DNA from: Mycolicibacterium tokaiense
Lineage (GTDB): Bacteria; Actinomycetota; Actinomycetes; Mycobacteriales; Mycobacteriaceae
NCBI RefSeq assembly: GCF_010725885.1
Contig: NZ_AP022600.1
Coordinates: 5,146,001-5,210,000 of the forward strand
DNA length: 64,000 nt
Direction: 5' to 3'
Part shown: positions 29,960 to 39,641 of the stretch, in pieces
Layout of the letters: every line of letters starts with the position of its first letter
Position numbering within the stretch: the first letter of the stretch is position 1
The notes under the pieces: generated by a model
The model's input: only the letters and a program-made list of their open reading frames with translations
What the model was told of the DNA's origin: nothing
The model's database searches: none
Position numbers and translations under genes: made by a program

Positions 29960-30876
29960 CTGAGCGACACCCGGGTACCGGCCTGCCCGGACACTATCGC
30001 CGCAATGTTTCTCAGCGCTCCGATCACGGCATCATGACCGGTACGCCGAGTGAAATCGCACGCCGCCTGCACCTTGGGTCCCATCGATCCAGCCGCAAAC
30101 GACATCCGCGCGAGGCGGTCGGGATGGACCCGGTCCAGTCGGCGCTGATCCTGTGTGCCCCAGTCGGTGTACACACCGTCGACGTCGGTGGCGATGACGA
30201 GCAGGTCCGCGTCCAGCTGTTCGGCCAGGAGCGCCGAGGCCAAATCCTTGTCGATCACGGCTTCCACGCCACTGAGCACCCCATCGGCGGCACGGATCGT
30301 GGGAATCCCGCCACCGCCGGCGCAGACCACGATCACACCGTGTTCGACCAACTGGGCGATGACATCCAACTCGACGATGACCTTGGGCTGCGGGCTCGGC
30401 ACCACCCGGCGGTAATGCGCTCCGTCCGGCGCGATCGACCACCCACCTGCGGCTGCCAGCCGCTGCGCGGTGGCATGATCGTAGATCGGCCCGATGAACT
30501 TGGTGGGTCGCGCAAATGCGGGGTCGTGCGGGTCCACCTCGACCATGGTGAGCAGCGTCGCCACCGACCGTTGCCGCGGTAGCAGGTTCCTCAGTTCCTG
30601 TTCGATGACATATCCGATCATGGCATCGGTCTGGGCGCCCAGCACATCGAGCGGGAACGGCGCCGAATCGTCCACGACGTCGTGGTAGGCGGCGGCCTGC
30701 AGGGCCAACAGACCAACTTGAGGTCCGTTGCCGTGCGCCACCACGAGCTCGTTGTCCCCGGCGACGGAGACAATGCTCTCCACGGCCGTCCGGATATTGG
30801 CCCGCTGATTGTCGGCGGTCATCGGCTGGCCGCGCTGCAGCAACGCGTTGCCGCCCAGCGCGATCACGAGACGCAT
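29947..30876 (-). CDS. arcC: Carbamate kinase
   Basis: The last step of the arginine deiminase pathway: carbamoyl phosphate plus ADP gives ATP, ammonia and CO2. The 309-residue protein has the amino acid kinase fold signatures [83 protein letters not shown] and [11 protein letters not shown], all standard for ArcC. The ATG at 30876 is chosen because residues encoded upstream of it are not conserved. It lies 10 bp after arcB and ends the operon. Its presence shows that the pathway is catabolic and ATP-yielding. Confidence 0.96.
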   Translation of the reverse strand: MRLVIALGGNALLQRGQPMTADNQRANIRTAVESIVSVAGDNELVVAHGNGPQVGLLALQAAAYHDVVDDSAPFPLDVLGAQTDAMIGYVIEQELRNLLPRQRSVATLLTMVEVDPHDPAFARPTKFIGPIYDHATAQRLAAAGGWSIAPDGAHYRRVVPSPQPKVIVELDVIAQLVEHGVIVVCAGGGGIPTIRAADGVLSGVEAVIDKDLASALLAEQLDADLLVIATDVDGVYTDWGTQDQRRLDRVHPDRLARMSFAAGSMGPKVQAACDFTRRTGHDAVIGALRNIAAIVSGQAGTRVSLSQLC

Positions 30877-30886
30877 TGCACTCGCC

Positions 30887-31891
30887 TCAACCGAGCGCGG
30901 CGACGAGAACGGCCTTGATGCTGTGCATCCGGTTCTCGGCCTGATCGAAGGCGATGTTGGCGGGGCCCTCGAACACCTCCTCGGTGACCTCCACACCCGT
31001 TGCCAGTTCGGGGTACTGCGCAGCGATGCGTGCCCCCACCGTGGTCTCGCTGTTGTGCAGGGCCGGCAGACAGTGCATGAACTTCACCCGAGGGTTGCCG
31101 GTCGCAGTCAGCAGCGCGCTGTTGACCTGGAACGGCAACAGCATCGCTATACGTTCGGACCAGGTTTCCACCGGCTCGCCCATGGATACCCACACGTCGG
31201 TGTAGATGAAATCGACGTCGGTCACCGCCTTGACCGGATCATCGCTGATGGCCAGCCTGGCACCCGACTGAGCTGCGAACCGTTCGCACATCTCCACATG
31301 GTCCGCGGCGGGCCAGAGCGCCTGGGGCGCACCGATCCGGACATCCATGCCCAGCTTGGCCCCGACCAGCAGCAGCGAGTTGGCCACATTGTTGCGGCCG
31401 TCGCCGACGAAGGCAAACCTGATGTCCGTCAACGCGTTGGCGCAGTGTTCTGTCATCGTCATCACGTCGGCGAGCATCTGGGTGGGGTGGTAATCGTCGG
31501 TGAGGCCGTTGAACACCGGAACGCAGGCATACTCGGCCAGCTCCTCCACCGTGTCCTGGGAGGAACCCCGGTACTCGATGGCGTCGTACATGCGTCCCAG
31601 TACCCGCGCAGTGTCTTTCATCGACTCCTTGTGGCCGATCTGCGAGGACGCCGGATCGATGTAGGTGACGTGCGCGCCTTCGTCGTAGGCTGCGACCTCG
31701 AAAGCACACCTGGTGCGTGTCGAGGTCTTCTCGAAGATCAACGCGATGGTCTTGCCCGACAGCCGTTGTGCGCGCAGACCCGAGTACTTGGCGCGCTTGA
31801 GGTCGCGGGCCAGCTCCAGCAGATAGAGCAGGTCACGGTCGGTGTGGTGGACCAGGCTCAGTACACTGCGGTTTCGGTTGTTGTATGCCAC
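30887..31891 (-). CDS. arcB: Catabolic ornithine carbamoyltransferase
   Basis: In this pathway the enzyme splits citrulline with phosphate to ornithine and carbamoyl phosphate. The 334-residue sequence has the carbamoyl-phosphate motif STRTR (57-61, in [13 protein letters not shown]), HPTQ (135-138, in [15 protein letters not shown]), [20 protein letters not shown], and the ornithine-site [10 protein letters not shown] near the C-terminus. Length and the SMGEP segment ([14 protein letters not shown]) fit catabolic ArcB. An anabolic ArgF is unlikely because arginine biosynthesis genes are absent and arcA, arcC and arcD flank it. Spacing is 23 bp after arcA. Confidence 0.95.
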   Translation of the reverse strand: MAYNNRNRSVLSLVHHTDRDLLYLLELARDLKRAKYSGLRAQRLSGKTIALIFEKTSTRTRCAFEVAAYDEGAHVTYIDPASSQIGHKESMKDTARVLGRMYDAIEYRGSSQDTVEELAEYACVPVFNGLTDDYHPTQMLADVMTMTEHCANALTDIRFAFVGDGRNNVANSLLLVGAKLGMDVRIGAPQALWPAADHVEMCERFAAQSGARLAISDDPVKAVTDVDFIYTDVWVSMGEPVETWSERIAMLLPFQVNSALLTATGNPRVKFMHCLPALHNSETTVGARIAAQYPELATGVEVTEEVFEGPANIAFDQAENRMHSIKAVLVAALG

Positions 31892-31914
31892 GTCAGCTCA
31901 TCCTCGTCGAATGC

Positions 31915-33174
31915 TCAGGTGTACAGCGGGTCTCGGGCAACGGGGCATGTCATGCACCGCCCGCCGCCCCGGCCCCGGCCCAGCTCGCTGGCGTCGATGG
32001 TGACCACCTCGATGCCCGCCTTGCGCAACGCGGTGTTGGTCAGGGTGTTGCGGTCGTAGCCGATCACCACACCGGGTGACAGTGCCACGACATTGTTCGC
32101 GTCGTCCCACTGCTCACGCTGCACACCGTAGATGTCGCCGGCGGTGGTGATCACGGTGAAGCTGACCCCGAGTGCCCGACCGATGGTGTCGACCAATCCG
32201 AGCGATTCACGTCGGATGTCCAGCCCGGAGGGGGCCGAGTCGTCCGGCCGCAGGGTGAACGGCACCACACCGTCCACCACCGGCGGGTAGGCCGTCACCA
32301 CGTCCTGATCGCAGAAGGTGAACACGGTGTCCAGGTGCATGGCTGCCCTGCTGCGGGGAAGTCCGGCGACGATGACCTGTTCGGCGGCGCCGGCGGCGAA
32401 CAGGTTCCGGGCGACCTGAGTGATCGCTTGGTGTGAGGAGCGCTCACCCATGCCGATCACGACAACGCCGTTACCCACCGGCATCACATCACCACCCTCG
32501 AGGGTGGCCGCGCCGCGATCATGCGCCGACTGATCGAGGTCACCGAACCAGACATCGAACTTCTGATCGGCGAATACGGGGTGGAAGTTGTAGACCGCGG
32601 CGGTGAGCATGGTCTCCTGGCGGCGTGCCGGCCAGTACATCGGGTTCAGCGTGACACCGCCGAAGATCCACGAACTGTTGTCGCGCATGAACTGCGTGTT
32701 CGGCAGCGGACGCAGCACAAAGCCTGCCGGATCACGTTCGCGTAAGGCCATCAGGAGCTGACCACCCACCCCGGAAGGCAGGTCGCTGTACGCCACTCCC
32801 CCGATCAGGAACTCCGCCAGTGGTTGTGCGGGCATCTCGTCGAGCCAGGCCCGGACATCGTCGGCCAGTCCGACTCCCACCAGATCGTCGGTGATCTTGC
32901 GGTCCAACACCCACGCGCGGCCGTCCGGCAGGTCCAGTACATCGCTGAGCAGATCCTGCAGGTCGAGGACTTCGACACCGCGGTCGGTCATTTTCGCGAC
33001 GAAATCGAAATGGTCCCGGCGGGCCTGCTGCAGCCACACCACGTCGTCGAACAGCAACTCCTGCTGGTTCTGCGGGGTGAGGCGCTGGTGGGCCAGACCG
33101 GGGGCGCAGACCAGCGTGCGCCGCAGTGTTCCGGCTTCTGACCAGACGCCCAGCTGTGGCTGTTCGGTGTTCAC
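31915..33174 (-). CDS. arcA: Arginine deiminase
   Basis: Hydrolyses arginine to citrulline and ammonia. The 419-residue protein starts at a GTG ([20 protein letters not shown]) that overlaps the arcD stop by 4 bp. Guanidino-modifying enzyme motifs are [51 protein letters not shown], and the catalytic Cys407 in [18 protein letters not shown]. These correspond to the Asp-His-Asp-Cys active site of the family. The frame upstream of the GTG is shadow of arcD. The gene is present in full, with no sign of decay. Confidence 0.96.
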   Translation of the reverse strand: MNTEQPQLGVWSEAGTLRRTLVCAPGLAHQRLTPQNQQELLFDDVVWLQQARRDHFDFVAKMTDRGVEVLDLQDLLSDVLDLPDGRAWVLDRKITDDLVGVGLADDVRAWLDEMPAQPLAEFLIGGVAYSDLPSGVGGQLLMALRERDPAGFVLRPLPNTQFMRDNSSWIFGGVTLNPMYWPARRQETMLTAAVYNFHPVFADQKFDVWFGDLDQSAHDRGAATLEGGDVMPVGNGVVVIGMGERSSHQAITQVARNLFAAGAAEQVIVAGLPRSRAAMHLDTVFTFCDQDVVTAYPPVVDGVVPFTLRPDDSAPSGLDIRRESLGLVDTIGRALGVSFTVITTAGDIYGVQREQWDDANNVVALSPGVVIGYDRNTLTNTALRKAGIEVVTIDASELGRGRGGGRCMTCPVARDPLYT

Positions 33175-34649
33175 AGGACGGCCAACTGTCCAGTGGCCAT
33201 GAGGACGACGGCGGCCACGGCGGTCACCGCGATCACGGCCGCGATCACCCCTTCGGTTCGGCTGAAGACGCGCAGTTTGCCTTCCCGGCGGGCCCAGACG
33301 TAGAGGATGGTGCCCACCAGATAGAACGCTGCGGCGACCAGCAGGTATTGCCACCCTCCGGCGTAGAGCAGCCACCCGGCATACACCAGGGCCACGGCGC
33401 CCACGAGCAGGTCCCGGGTCCGGCCGCGGCCGTCTTCATAGGTCTCGCCGCGGACCGCCAGCATCAGTTGATAACCCGCCGACCACAGGTACGGCAGCAG
33501 GATCAGCGAGGTGGCCAGCAAGATCAGATCCAGATAGGTGCTCTCGTTCGCCAGCGTCCACAGCAGCAGGATCTGGACGCAGATGTTGGTGAGCCACAAC
33601 GCATTCGCCGGCGCGCCATGAGAGTTGTCCCGGCCCAACGCTTTCGGCATTACGTTGTCCTTCGCCGGCAGACGCAGGATCTCGGCGCAGAGCATGACCC
33701 AGGCGATCAGCGCCCCGAGGAGGGAGATGATCAGACCGACCGAGATGAATGCTGCACCCCAGTTGCCCACCTGGCTGGCCAGCACACCGGCCATGGAGGG
33801 ATCGGGCACACCGGCCAGTTCCGCCTGTGCCATGAGCCCGTAGGACAGCAGGTTCACCAGCAGCAGCAGCGCCAAGACGGCTGCGAACCCCAGCACTGTC
33901 GCCCGCCCCACGTCTTTGCGTCTGGCTGCGCGCTGCGAGTACACGGCAGCGCCTTCGATTCCGATGAACACCCATACCGTCACAAGCATCATGTTCTTCA
34001 CCTGGGTCAGGGTGTCGCCCAGTGGGGCGCCGTCGATCTGGGTGGCCGCACCCCAGAAATCCGCACTGAACAGCCCTGCGTCGAATCCCACTGCAGCGAT
34101 GGCGATGAAGGTCAGGATCGGGATCACCTTGGCGACGGTCACCACCGTGTTGACAAGCGCCGCGGTCTTGACCCCTCGCAAGGTCACGGCGTGGACCACC
34201 CAGAGCAGGATGGAGGCGCCGATGATGGCAGGTACGGTGACGCCGTCGGTGAAGCCGTCGAAGAAGAATCCGAGGGTGGCGAACAGCAGCACGAGGTAGG
34301 CGACGTTGCCGACCCATGCCGACACCCAGTAGCCGAACGCCGACGTGAAGCCGATGTAGTCGCCGAAACCGGCTCGTGCGTAGCCGTATACGCCGCCGTC
34401 GACATCGGGCTTGCGACGTGCCAGCGACTGGAACACGAACGCCAGCATCAACATGCCGACGGCGGTGATCAGCCAACCGATGAGCAGAGGTCCCGGCGCA
34501 GCGCTGCCGGCCATCTGCGAGGGCAGGGCGAAGATTCCGCTGCCGATCATCGAGCCGACGACCAGAGCTGTCAGGGCAGCCAGACCCAGGCCGGGTCTGC
34601 TGCCGGCGGGGCGCGCCGCATCGGGGCGAGAGATGCTCGAAGTAGCCAT
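33171..34649 (-). CDS. arcD: Arginine/ornithine antiporter
   Basis: A 492-residue APC-family transporter with about twelve membrane helices. The N-terminus has [20 protein letters not shown], the substrate backbone-binding GSGIF signature, followed by [20 protein letters not shown] and [20 protein letters not shown]. It takes up arginine in exchange for ornithine, which costs no energy. Sequence and length fit the ArcD/ArcE basic amino acid antiporters of the APC superfamily. It precedes arcA with a 4-bp overlap and follows a small gene by 33 bp, within the run of minus-strand genes starting at the USP at 36426. Confidence 0.93.
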   Translation of the reverse strand: MATSSISRPDAARPAGSRPGLGLAALTALVVGSMIGSGIFALPSQMAGSAAPGPLLIGWLITAVGMLMLAFVFQSLARRKPDVDGGVYGYARAGFGDYIGFTSAFGYWVSAWVGNVAYLVLLFATLGFFFDGFTDGVTVPAIIGASILLWVVHAVTLRGVKTAALVNTVVTVAKVIPILTFIAIAAVGFDAGLFSADFWGAATQIDGAPLGDTLTQVKNMMLVTVWVFIGIEGAAVYSQRAARRKDVGRATVLGFAAVLALLLLVNLLSYGLMAQAELAGVPDPSMAGVLASQVGNWGAAFISVGLIISLLGALIAWVMLCAEILRLPAKDNVMPKALGRDNSHGAPANALWLTNICVQILLLWTLANESTYLDLILLATSLILLPYLWSAGYQLMLAVRGETYEDGRGRTRDLLVGAVALVYAGWLLYAGGWQYLLVAAAFYLVGTILYVWARREGKLRVFSRTEGVIAAVIAVTAVAAVVLMATGQLAVL

Positions 34650-34682
34650 GGCTACATGCTTCTCGGCTCGTACATCAGTTTG

Positions 34683-34883
34683 CTAGGGCAGCTTGGCTGT
34701 GCGGTGAAAGGACTTTCGGCCTTCGACCGTGCCGTCAGACCGCGGGGTGTCCGGTTGTTCAGCTGCGGGCTCTACGGGCGGAGCCGGATTTCCCTCTGTT
34801 TCGGTCTCTTCGAGCTGTCGGCGCGCGTAGAAGTCGGCAGCGACAATCCGCGTGATTGCATCGAGTGCGTTGGTCTTCGCCAT
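34683..34883 (-). CDS. Small protein, arc operon
   Basis: A 66-residue product starting MAKTNALDAITRIVAADFYA, with one N-terminal amphipathic helix (residues 5-25) and a Pro/Glu-rich disordered tail. An AAAGGT ribosome site lies upstream of the ATG. It fits neatly between the zinc-ribbon gene (29 bp) and arcD (33 bp). No family is recognised; a peptide of this size could regulate or stabilise the antiporter, but nothing direct shows it. Confidence 0.65.
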   Translation of the reverse strand: MAKTNALDAITRIVAADFYARRQLEETETEGNPAPPVEPAAEQPDTPRSDGTVEGRKSFHRTAKLP

Positions 34884-34912
34884 GATTGATCGGACCTTTC
34901 TGCGATAAGGGC

Positions 34913-35554
34913 TCAGGCCGTGATGCCCAGATCGACCAGCGCTCTGGCCGTCTCCAGGTGTTGATCGGCTTGCTCCACCGCCGCGCTGAACTCGCCGTCG
35001 TAGTCGTTGTGGCTCTGCGCGATGACAGCCAGACACATGTGCGACGCGGAGTGTGCATCCTCGGCGGCCGCCGACAGTTCCGCGCTGATGTGGGCATCGG
35101 GCGCGGGCAGGTGTTCAGCTACCCCCACCGCCGCGGCATCGTGGATGCGCCGGCAGGCGTCGTCGAAGCCTGACGAGTCCCAGGTTTGTATGGCGCGCTG
35201 CGAATCGCGCAGCGCCGTTCGCAGGTCTTCGACGTCGGGTCGGGCAGTGATCCACCAGGCCTGGAGCACCGCTCTCCGGTCGTCGGTCTCGTTGGTCGAC
35301 CCGTCCGGGCGCAGCAGGAGGTAGCCGACCAGGACCCCGACGCCGACGATCACCACCATGGCGCCGGCGAACACGGCCCACAGCCGGGCGTCGGTGAACC
35401 ACCCCCGCGGTCCCCATGGCCGCCGCAGAGGTTGTCCGCATTCGCCACAACTCGTCCATTCCGCTGGATTGGCGTGTCCCTGAGGACACGTCACCATCGC
35501 GGAGCTCTCGTCATCCCCACCGGGCGGTACCGCGGTTCTGACGCCGCGCATCAT
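34913..35554 (-). CDS. Zinc-ribbon membrane-anchored protein
   Basis: A 213-residue protein. Residues about 20-45 hold a CPQGHANPAEWTSCGECGQP zinc ribbon with a Cys-x3-His and a Cys-x2-Cys half. One membrane helix follows (LWAVFAGAMVVIVGVGVLVG, about 60-83), then a helical domain of about 130 residues rich in Ala, Asp and His (RPDVEDLRTALRDSQRAIQT; SAAAEDAHSASHMCLAVIAQ). The zinc ribbon would be cytoplasmic and the helical part outside. The start ATG overlaps the USP stop by 4 bp. No family is recognised. Its position between a DosR-type USP and the arc genes suggests a role in the same hypoxic response. Confidence 0.78.
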   Translation of the reverse strand: MMRGVRTAVPPGGDDESSAMVTCPQGHANPAEWTSCGECGQPLRRPWGPRGWFTDARLWAVFAGAMVVIVGVGVLVGYLLLRPDGSTNETDDRRAVLQAWWITARPDVEDLRTALRDSQRAIQTWDSSGFDDACRRIHDAAAVGVAEHLPAPDAHISAELSAAAEDAHSASHMCLAVIAQSHNDYDGEFSAAVEQADQHLETARALVDLGITA

Positions 35555-36426
35555 CGCGGTCGCACCACGATCACCGGGACGTCAGCGGACTGTGCAACGG
35601 CGGCGCCCACCGACCCCAGCACCATTCCGGAGAAACCACCGCGCCCGTGGCTGCCCACCACCAGCAACTGCGCGTGCTGCGCTTCCTCGAGCAGCCACCT
35701 GGCCGGCTTGTCGCGAACCACACGGCGACGCACGGTCACGTCGGGGTGCTGCTCCTGCCACCCGGCCAAGCGTTCACCCAGCAGTTCCTCACCGCGTTCC
35801 TGGAGGGCGCCGCGGTCCCAGCCCGCCGCGGGGAATGCGCCGAGGTCGCTCCACGCGTGCACTGCCAGCAGGTCGACATGGCGGCTCTCGGCTTCGGCGA
35901 AGGCCAGCGCGGTGGCCGCCTCCGATGCCGGTGATCCGTCGATACCCACCACCACAGGCGCCGAGGTGGTCGGCAATTCGCCGTTCTGGGCGTGGATCAC
36001 GGCGATCGGGCCGTATCCGTAGTGCACCATCCCGCTGCTGACCGAGCCGAGCAGAGCACGTCCCACGCCCCCCATACCGCGGCATCCGACGACCACCATG
36101 GCGGCATCTTTGGAGGCGTCGGCCAGCGCGGGGACCGCACCCGAGAAGGGCGTCTCCACGTGCACGTCCGCCTGCGACCCGCAGTCGCTGAGCACTTTTC
36201 GGGCTCGCTCGATCACCAGCGCCGCAGCTTCTCGTTCGGCCTGCGCAATCGTGTCGGGCAGCGGCGCCATCGGCCAGCTGATCACGATCGGCTCCACGGC
36301 ATACATCAAGGTGATCGGCGTGTGCAGCCGCGTCGCCTCGACGGCGGCCCACCGAACGGCAGCATCCGATTCCCGAGACCCGTCGACACCGACCAGGATG
36401 CCGTACCGGGTTGTGCTGTTCGTCAT
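35551..36426 (-). CDS. Universal stress protein, first gene of the arc transcription unit
   Basis: A 291-residue tandem USP (MTNSTTRYGILVGVDGSRES). Domain one ends MVVVGCRGMGGVGRALLGSV and domain two starts APVVVGIDGSPASEAATALA and ends LLVVGSHGRGGFSGMVLGSV; both nucleotide loops look functional. It overlaps the zinc-ribbon gene by 4 bp, and six further genes follow on the same strand with gaps of 33 bp or less, so it probably heads a USP-zinc ribbon-small protein-arcDABC operon. A DosR-like site lies 70 bp upstream. Confidence 0.94.
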   Translation of the reverse strand: MTNSTTRYGILVGVDGSRESDAAVRWAAVEATRLHTPITLMYAVEPIVISWPMAPLPDTIAQAEREAAALVIERARKVLSDCGSQADVHVETPFSGAVPALADASKDAAMVVVGCRGMGGVGRALLGSVSSGMVHYGYGPIAVIHAQNGELPTTSAPVVVGIDGSPASEAATALAFAEAESRHVDLLAVHAWSDLGAFPAAGWDRGALQERGEELLGERLAGWQEQHPDVTVRRRVVRDKPARWLLEEAQHAQLLVVGSHGRGGFSGMVLGSVGAAVAQSADVPVIVVRPR

Positions 36427-36495
36427 GTCGCCTCCGGACCTACCAGCTGGGATCGTGTCGATGACGACGCTATTGCCGGGACATGGGCCGAGCCA

Positions 36496-36509
36496 GGGCC
36501 GTTGGTCCC
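36496..36509 (-). promoter_or_regulatory. DosR-like site for the USP-arcDABC unit
   Basis: On the minus strand it reads GGGACCAACGGCCC, 11 of 14 matches to GGGACTWWAGTCCC, with both GGGAC and GGCCC halves. It is 70 bp upstream of the USP start and downstream of the alcohol dehydrogenase stop, so it can only serve the arc unit. Confidence 0.7.
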
Positions 36510-36539
36510 GCTGAGACGGTGCCGGTGGTCATCGGGTCG

Positions 36540-37553
36540 TCACAGGACCAGCACCGCGGCTCCGGCGATGGAACCGGCCTTGAGGTCCCCCAGCGCACGG
36601 TCTGCGCGGTCCAGCGGATACGGCGTCACAGCGACTTCGATGTGGTGGCCGGCGGCGACGTCGAGGAAGCTTCGGGCGTCGGAACGGGTGTTCGATGTCA
36701 CCGACCGGAGCTGACGTTCCTGGAACAGGTGCCGTTGATAGTTCAGCGCTGGGATGTCGCTCAGGTGGATCCCGGCGATGGCCAGTGTTCCCCCGCGATC
36801 GAGCGCCTCCAGGGCCGGCAGGACCAGCTCTCCCACCGGGGCGAAGAGGATCGCCGCGTCCAGGGGCACCGGTGGACGGTCGGCAGGACCCTGAACCGAG
36901 GCCACGCCGAGGTCCGACGCCAGTTCCCGGGCATTCTGTCCGCGGGTCATGACGTGAACCTCCGCCCCTTGAGCCATTGCCACCTGGGCCGTGATGTGCG
37001 CGCTGCCGCCGAAACCGTAGATTCCGAGGCGGCCACCGGGCGGCAGTTGCGCCCGCATCAGCGAGCGGTACCCGATGATGCCTGCACACAGCAGAGGCGC
37101 CAGTTCGGCATCGGTGTACCCAGACGGCAGCCGATGCACGAAATCGGCAGGTGCCGTGAGGAACTCTGCATAACCGCCGTCGGCGTCCCAGCCGGTGTAA
37201 CGGGAACCCGGGCAGAGGTTCTCCCGCTGTCCCAGACAGTAGGAGCATCGGCCGCACGTGCTGCGCAACCACGGCACCCCGACACGATCGCCGGGGCGAA
37301 CCTGGTCGCCGACCCCCCGGCCGATGCCGACCACCTCCCCCACCACCTCGTGTCCGGGTGTGACCATCGGCCGGTGCACCGCCAGATCCCCCTCACTGAC
37401 GTGGAGATCGGTGCGGCAGACACCGCACGCCTTGACTGCGATCAACACTTCACCCACGCTGGGCTCGGGAACCGCAGTGGCCTCGAATACCAGCGGCCCG
37501 GCTTCGATGGGGCCCGGAGCCCGCACCCGCCAGGCGTGCATGGTGTCGGTCAT
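36540..37553 (-). CDS. Zinc-dependent alcohol dehydrogenase (AdhA-like)
   Basis: The 337-residue enzyme has the zinc ADH layout: [34 protein letters not shown], the four-Cys structural lobe [20 protein letters not shown], then [19 protein letters not shown] and a cofactor fold with [17 protein letters not shown]. It resembles Rv1862 (adhA), a group often called zinc-binding alcohol dehydrogenases with broad substrates. The NAD(P) loop is GFGGSA instead of GxGxxG. The start overlaps the small upstream gene's stop by 4 bp. The gene is separate in sequence type from the ADH at 25022, so the island has two different dehydrogenases. Confidence 0.9.
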   Translation of the reverse strand: MTDTMHAWRVRAPGPIEAGPLVFEATAVPEPSVGEVLIAVKACGVCRTDLHVSEGDLAVHRPMVTPGHEVVGEVVGIGRGVGDQVRPGDRVGVPWLRSTCGRCSYCLGQRENLCPGSRYTGWDADGGYAEFLTAPADFVHRLPSGYTDAELAPLLCAGIIGYRSLMRAQLPPGGRLGIYGFGGSAHITAQVAMAQGAEVHVMTRGQNARELASDLGVASVQGPADRPPVPLDAAILFAPVGELVLPALEALDRGGTLAIAGIHLSDIPALNYQRHLFQERQLRSVTSNTRSDARSFLDVAAGHHIEVAVTPYPLDRADRALGDLKAGSIAGAAVLVL

Positions 37554-37813
37554 GGCACGGTGGTCTCACCGGCATTCGCCAGGATGCCGGTGCGCCGCGC
37601 AGGTCGCAGATTCGCCAACACGGCCTGGATCAAATCCTCGTGGGCCGTTCCGTTTTCGAGCACACACCGCGGTCCGTACCGCATCAGGAACAGTTCCACC
37701 CGCCGGTCCATCGACGACGAGGAATATGCCTCTCCGGCGAACTCCGACGCCAGGAACCTCCAGGCAACCGCGTCCAGATCGCAGCATCCGCGGTGACTGT
37801 TCAGAGCCGGCAT
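37550..37813 (-). CDS. Small hypothetical protein preceding the alcohol dehydrogenase
   Basis: An 87-residue protein starting [20 protein letters not shown]. It has a Cys-Cys pair near the start, an aromatic-rich helix ([20 protein letters not shown]) and [24 protein letters not shown] ribosome site precedes the ATG. The stop overlaps the dehydrogenase start (ATGA), indicating coupling. No family is recognised. A DosR-like site lies 63 bp upstream in the divergent promoter shared with the Ddn-like gene. Confidence 0.7.
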   Translation of the reverse strand: MPALNSHRGCCDLDAVAWRFLASEFAGEAYSSSSMDRRVELFLMRYGPRCVLENGTAHEDLIQAVLANLRPARRTGILANAGETTVP

Positions 37814-37875
37814 CGTGGCGGTCCTTTCCGAGTGCCATCTCCTCCATCCTTCGACCCGACGACGGGTGTGCAATA

Positions 37876-37889
37876 GAGACGAAAGTCAC
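37876..37889. promoter_or_regulatory. DosR-like site in the divergent small-protein/ADH and Ddn-like promoter
   Basis: GAGACGAAAGTCAC on the plus strand, GTGACTTTCGTCTC on the minus strand, 11 of 14 either way. It is 63 bp upstream of the minus-strand start (37813) and 97 bp upstream of the plus-strand start (37986). Confidence 0.6.
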
Positions 37890-37985
37890 CACGTTCTCGA
37901 CCATTCTGTGCCGGTGACACAAGCCCCTAACGGTGCGATGCAACGGACCCTTGTCGAGGTGCCACGCCGTGCCGAGCATGGGCGG

Positions 37986-38390
37986 ATGACCAACGAACTG
38001 ACCCACACCGCCAAGGCCACGGTCCTCACCTTCAACAAGAGGGTGCTCAACCCGCTCATGTTGTTGCTGGCCGGCCGCAAATACTGGTACGCCTCCCGGC
38101 TGCAACACGTCGGGCGCAGGACCGGGACGAAATACTCCACGCCTGTTGTCGCCGACCAGATCGGTACCGACGTCATCGTGCCGCTTCCCTACGGCACGCA
38201 CGTCGACTGGCTGCGCAATGTGATGACTGCGAACTCGGCGACGATCACCACCCGCGGGCAGACGATGACGGTGGCGGATCCTCAGATTGTCGCAGCAGAG
38301 AAGGTACTACCGCTGCTGCCCCCGAGACGCGGGCGGGCGCTGAGCCGTTTCGGCGGGAAGAATTTCGTGAAGTTCTCGGTCCGATCATGA
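37986..38390 (+). CDS. Deazaflavin (F420)-dependent nitroreductase-family protein
   Basis: A 134-residue protein of the Ddn/FDOR split-barrel family, which uses reduced coenzyme F420 for reductions of quinones or nitro compounds. The typical core is NPLMLLLAGRKYWYASRLQH, VGRRTGTKYSTPVVADQIGT and DVIVPLPYGTHVDWLRNVMT, followed by GQTMTVADPQIV. The ATG at 37986 (MTNELTHTAKATVLTFNKRV) suits the family length. It overlaps the Rv2629-like gene by 4 bp. A menaquinone-protective role under low oxygen is possible by analogy with Ddn. Confidence 0.87.
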   Translation: MTNELTHTAKATVLTFNKRVLNPLMLLLAGRKYWYASRLQHVGRRTGTKYSTPVVADQIGTDVIVPLPYGTHVDWLRNVMTANSATITTRGQTMTVADPQIVAAEKVLPLLPPRRGRALSRFGGKNFVKFSVRS

Positions 38391-39520
38391 CCTGCACCGA
38401 GCCCTCGCTGAGATTCCGGCCCCTGGTCCACGCGGCCGGCCCTTTCGTATCGGTGTTCGTCGACGACAGGCGCGACGAAGCCGACGCGCGCGAGCGCACG
38501 CTCGCGCGCTGCAGTGCCGTTTGCCGGCATCTCCGCGACATGGGGGTCGACTCCGGCGTTGTCGACGACATCGGGGCTGCTCTGTTGAGCAGACAACCGG
38601 TCCCTGGACGTCCCGGACGTGCCATCGTGGCAGCGGGCTCCGGGGTGGTTGTCGATGAGAGCCTGCACGCCGCACCGCCGTCCACAGTGCTGCGGGTGTC
38701 GGATTACCCTTTTCTCCTGCCGCTGCTGGCCCCCGAACAGGAGCCGCCGGACTATCTTTTCGCCGCCGTGGATTCTCTGGGCGCCGACCTCACGGTCCAC
38801 GAAGGGTCGATCCGGCGGCACACCTCAATCGAGGGTGCCGGGTTTCCCGTGCACAAGCCGGCCACCGCCGGGTGGCACGGGTACGGCGATCTGGCGCACA
38901 GTGCGGAGGAGGCAGTTCGGACCAACATCCGGCTGGTGTCCTCGGCCATCACCACGCTGGCCGATCAGGCTGACAGCGAGGTCGTGTTCGTCTGCGGTGA
39001 AGTGCGGGCACGCAGCGCGGTGATCGCCGAGCTCCCGGAGCGCATCGCAGCGCGTACCGTCCAGTTGCCCGGCGGCGCCGATGGGGACCGGGCCGACGAG
39101 TTGCATGCGCGCGAACACCTGGAGGCCGAACTCGAACGGCATCGACGCCGGCAACTCGACGGGGTGCAGGATCGTTTCGTCGCGGAGCGCGCATGCGGCA
39201 GCGGAGTTGCGGTCGAGGGTCTTGGCGCTGTGTGCCGGGCATTGCGGGACCGTTGTGTGGACACCCTGCTCGTCGGTGAGATGGGAACTGCGACCGTGCT
39301 CTCCGGCGCGGACCGGACAACGCTGGGCACCGATGCGGACTTCCTGTCCGAGATCGGGCAGGCGCCGCATTCGGTGGTGCTGGCCGATGAGGCGCTGCCG
39401 TTCGTCGCGCTGGCCACCGGCGCCACCGTCATCCGCGCACGCGGCGACCTCCCCCTGGCAGACGGCGTGGGCGCGCTGTTGCGTTATTCGCCATCACTCC
39501 CGCCGGCCTTCACCAGCTGA
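38387..39520 (+). CDS. Rv2629-like eRF1-related protein
   Basis: A 377-residue soluble protein with the layout of the bacterial eRF1/Vms1-like group, which includes the DosR-regulated Rv2629. Residues 1-130 form an N-terminal domain (FRPLVHAAGPFVSVFVDDRR, DARERTLARC). The middle domain (about 135-260) contains HEGSIRRHTSIEGAGFPVHK and VVFVCGEVRARSAVIAELPE. The C-terminal domain (270-377) is helical then a L7Ae-like fold with LGAVCRALRDRCVDTLLVGE and LATGATVIRARGDLPLADGV. The exact GGQ tripeptide of true release factors is not seen. A ribosome-associated role during dormancy is inferred from the fold. Confidence 0.85.
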   Translation: MTCTEPSLRFRPLVHAAGPFVSVFVDDRRDEADARERTLARCSAVCRHLRDMGVDSGVVDDIGAALLSRQPVPGRPGRAIVAAGSGVVVDESLHAAPPSTVLRVSDYPFLLPLLAPEQEPPDYLFAAVDSLGADLTVHEGSIRRHTSIEGAGFPVHKPATAGWHGYGDLAHSAEEAVRTNIRLVSSAITTLADQADSEVVFVCGEVRARSAVIAELPERIAARTVQLPGGADGDRADELHAREHLEAELERHRRRQLDGVQDRFVAERACGSGVAVEGLGAVCRALRDRCVDTLLVGEMGTATVLSGADRTTLGTDADFLSEIGQAPHSVVLADEALPFVALATGATVIRARGDLPLADGVGALLRYSPSLPPAFTS

Positions 39521-39641
39521 GAATCACTCGGCTTCTGCCAGAGGGCCATCCGTAGACCGGTGGGGTGGCGCGGGTGGTGGGAACCGCCTTGATCGACACA
39601 CTGCCGTTGGTCTCGCACCGTACGTGGCTGCAGACGTCTGT

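Noticed and set aside
33126..34889. A 587-residue plus-strand frame opposite arcD
   Set aside because: It is rich in His, Gln and Asp, the usual antisense shadow of a hydrophobic membrane protein; arcD has full family similarity.
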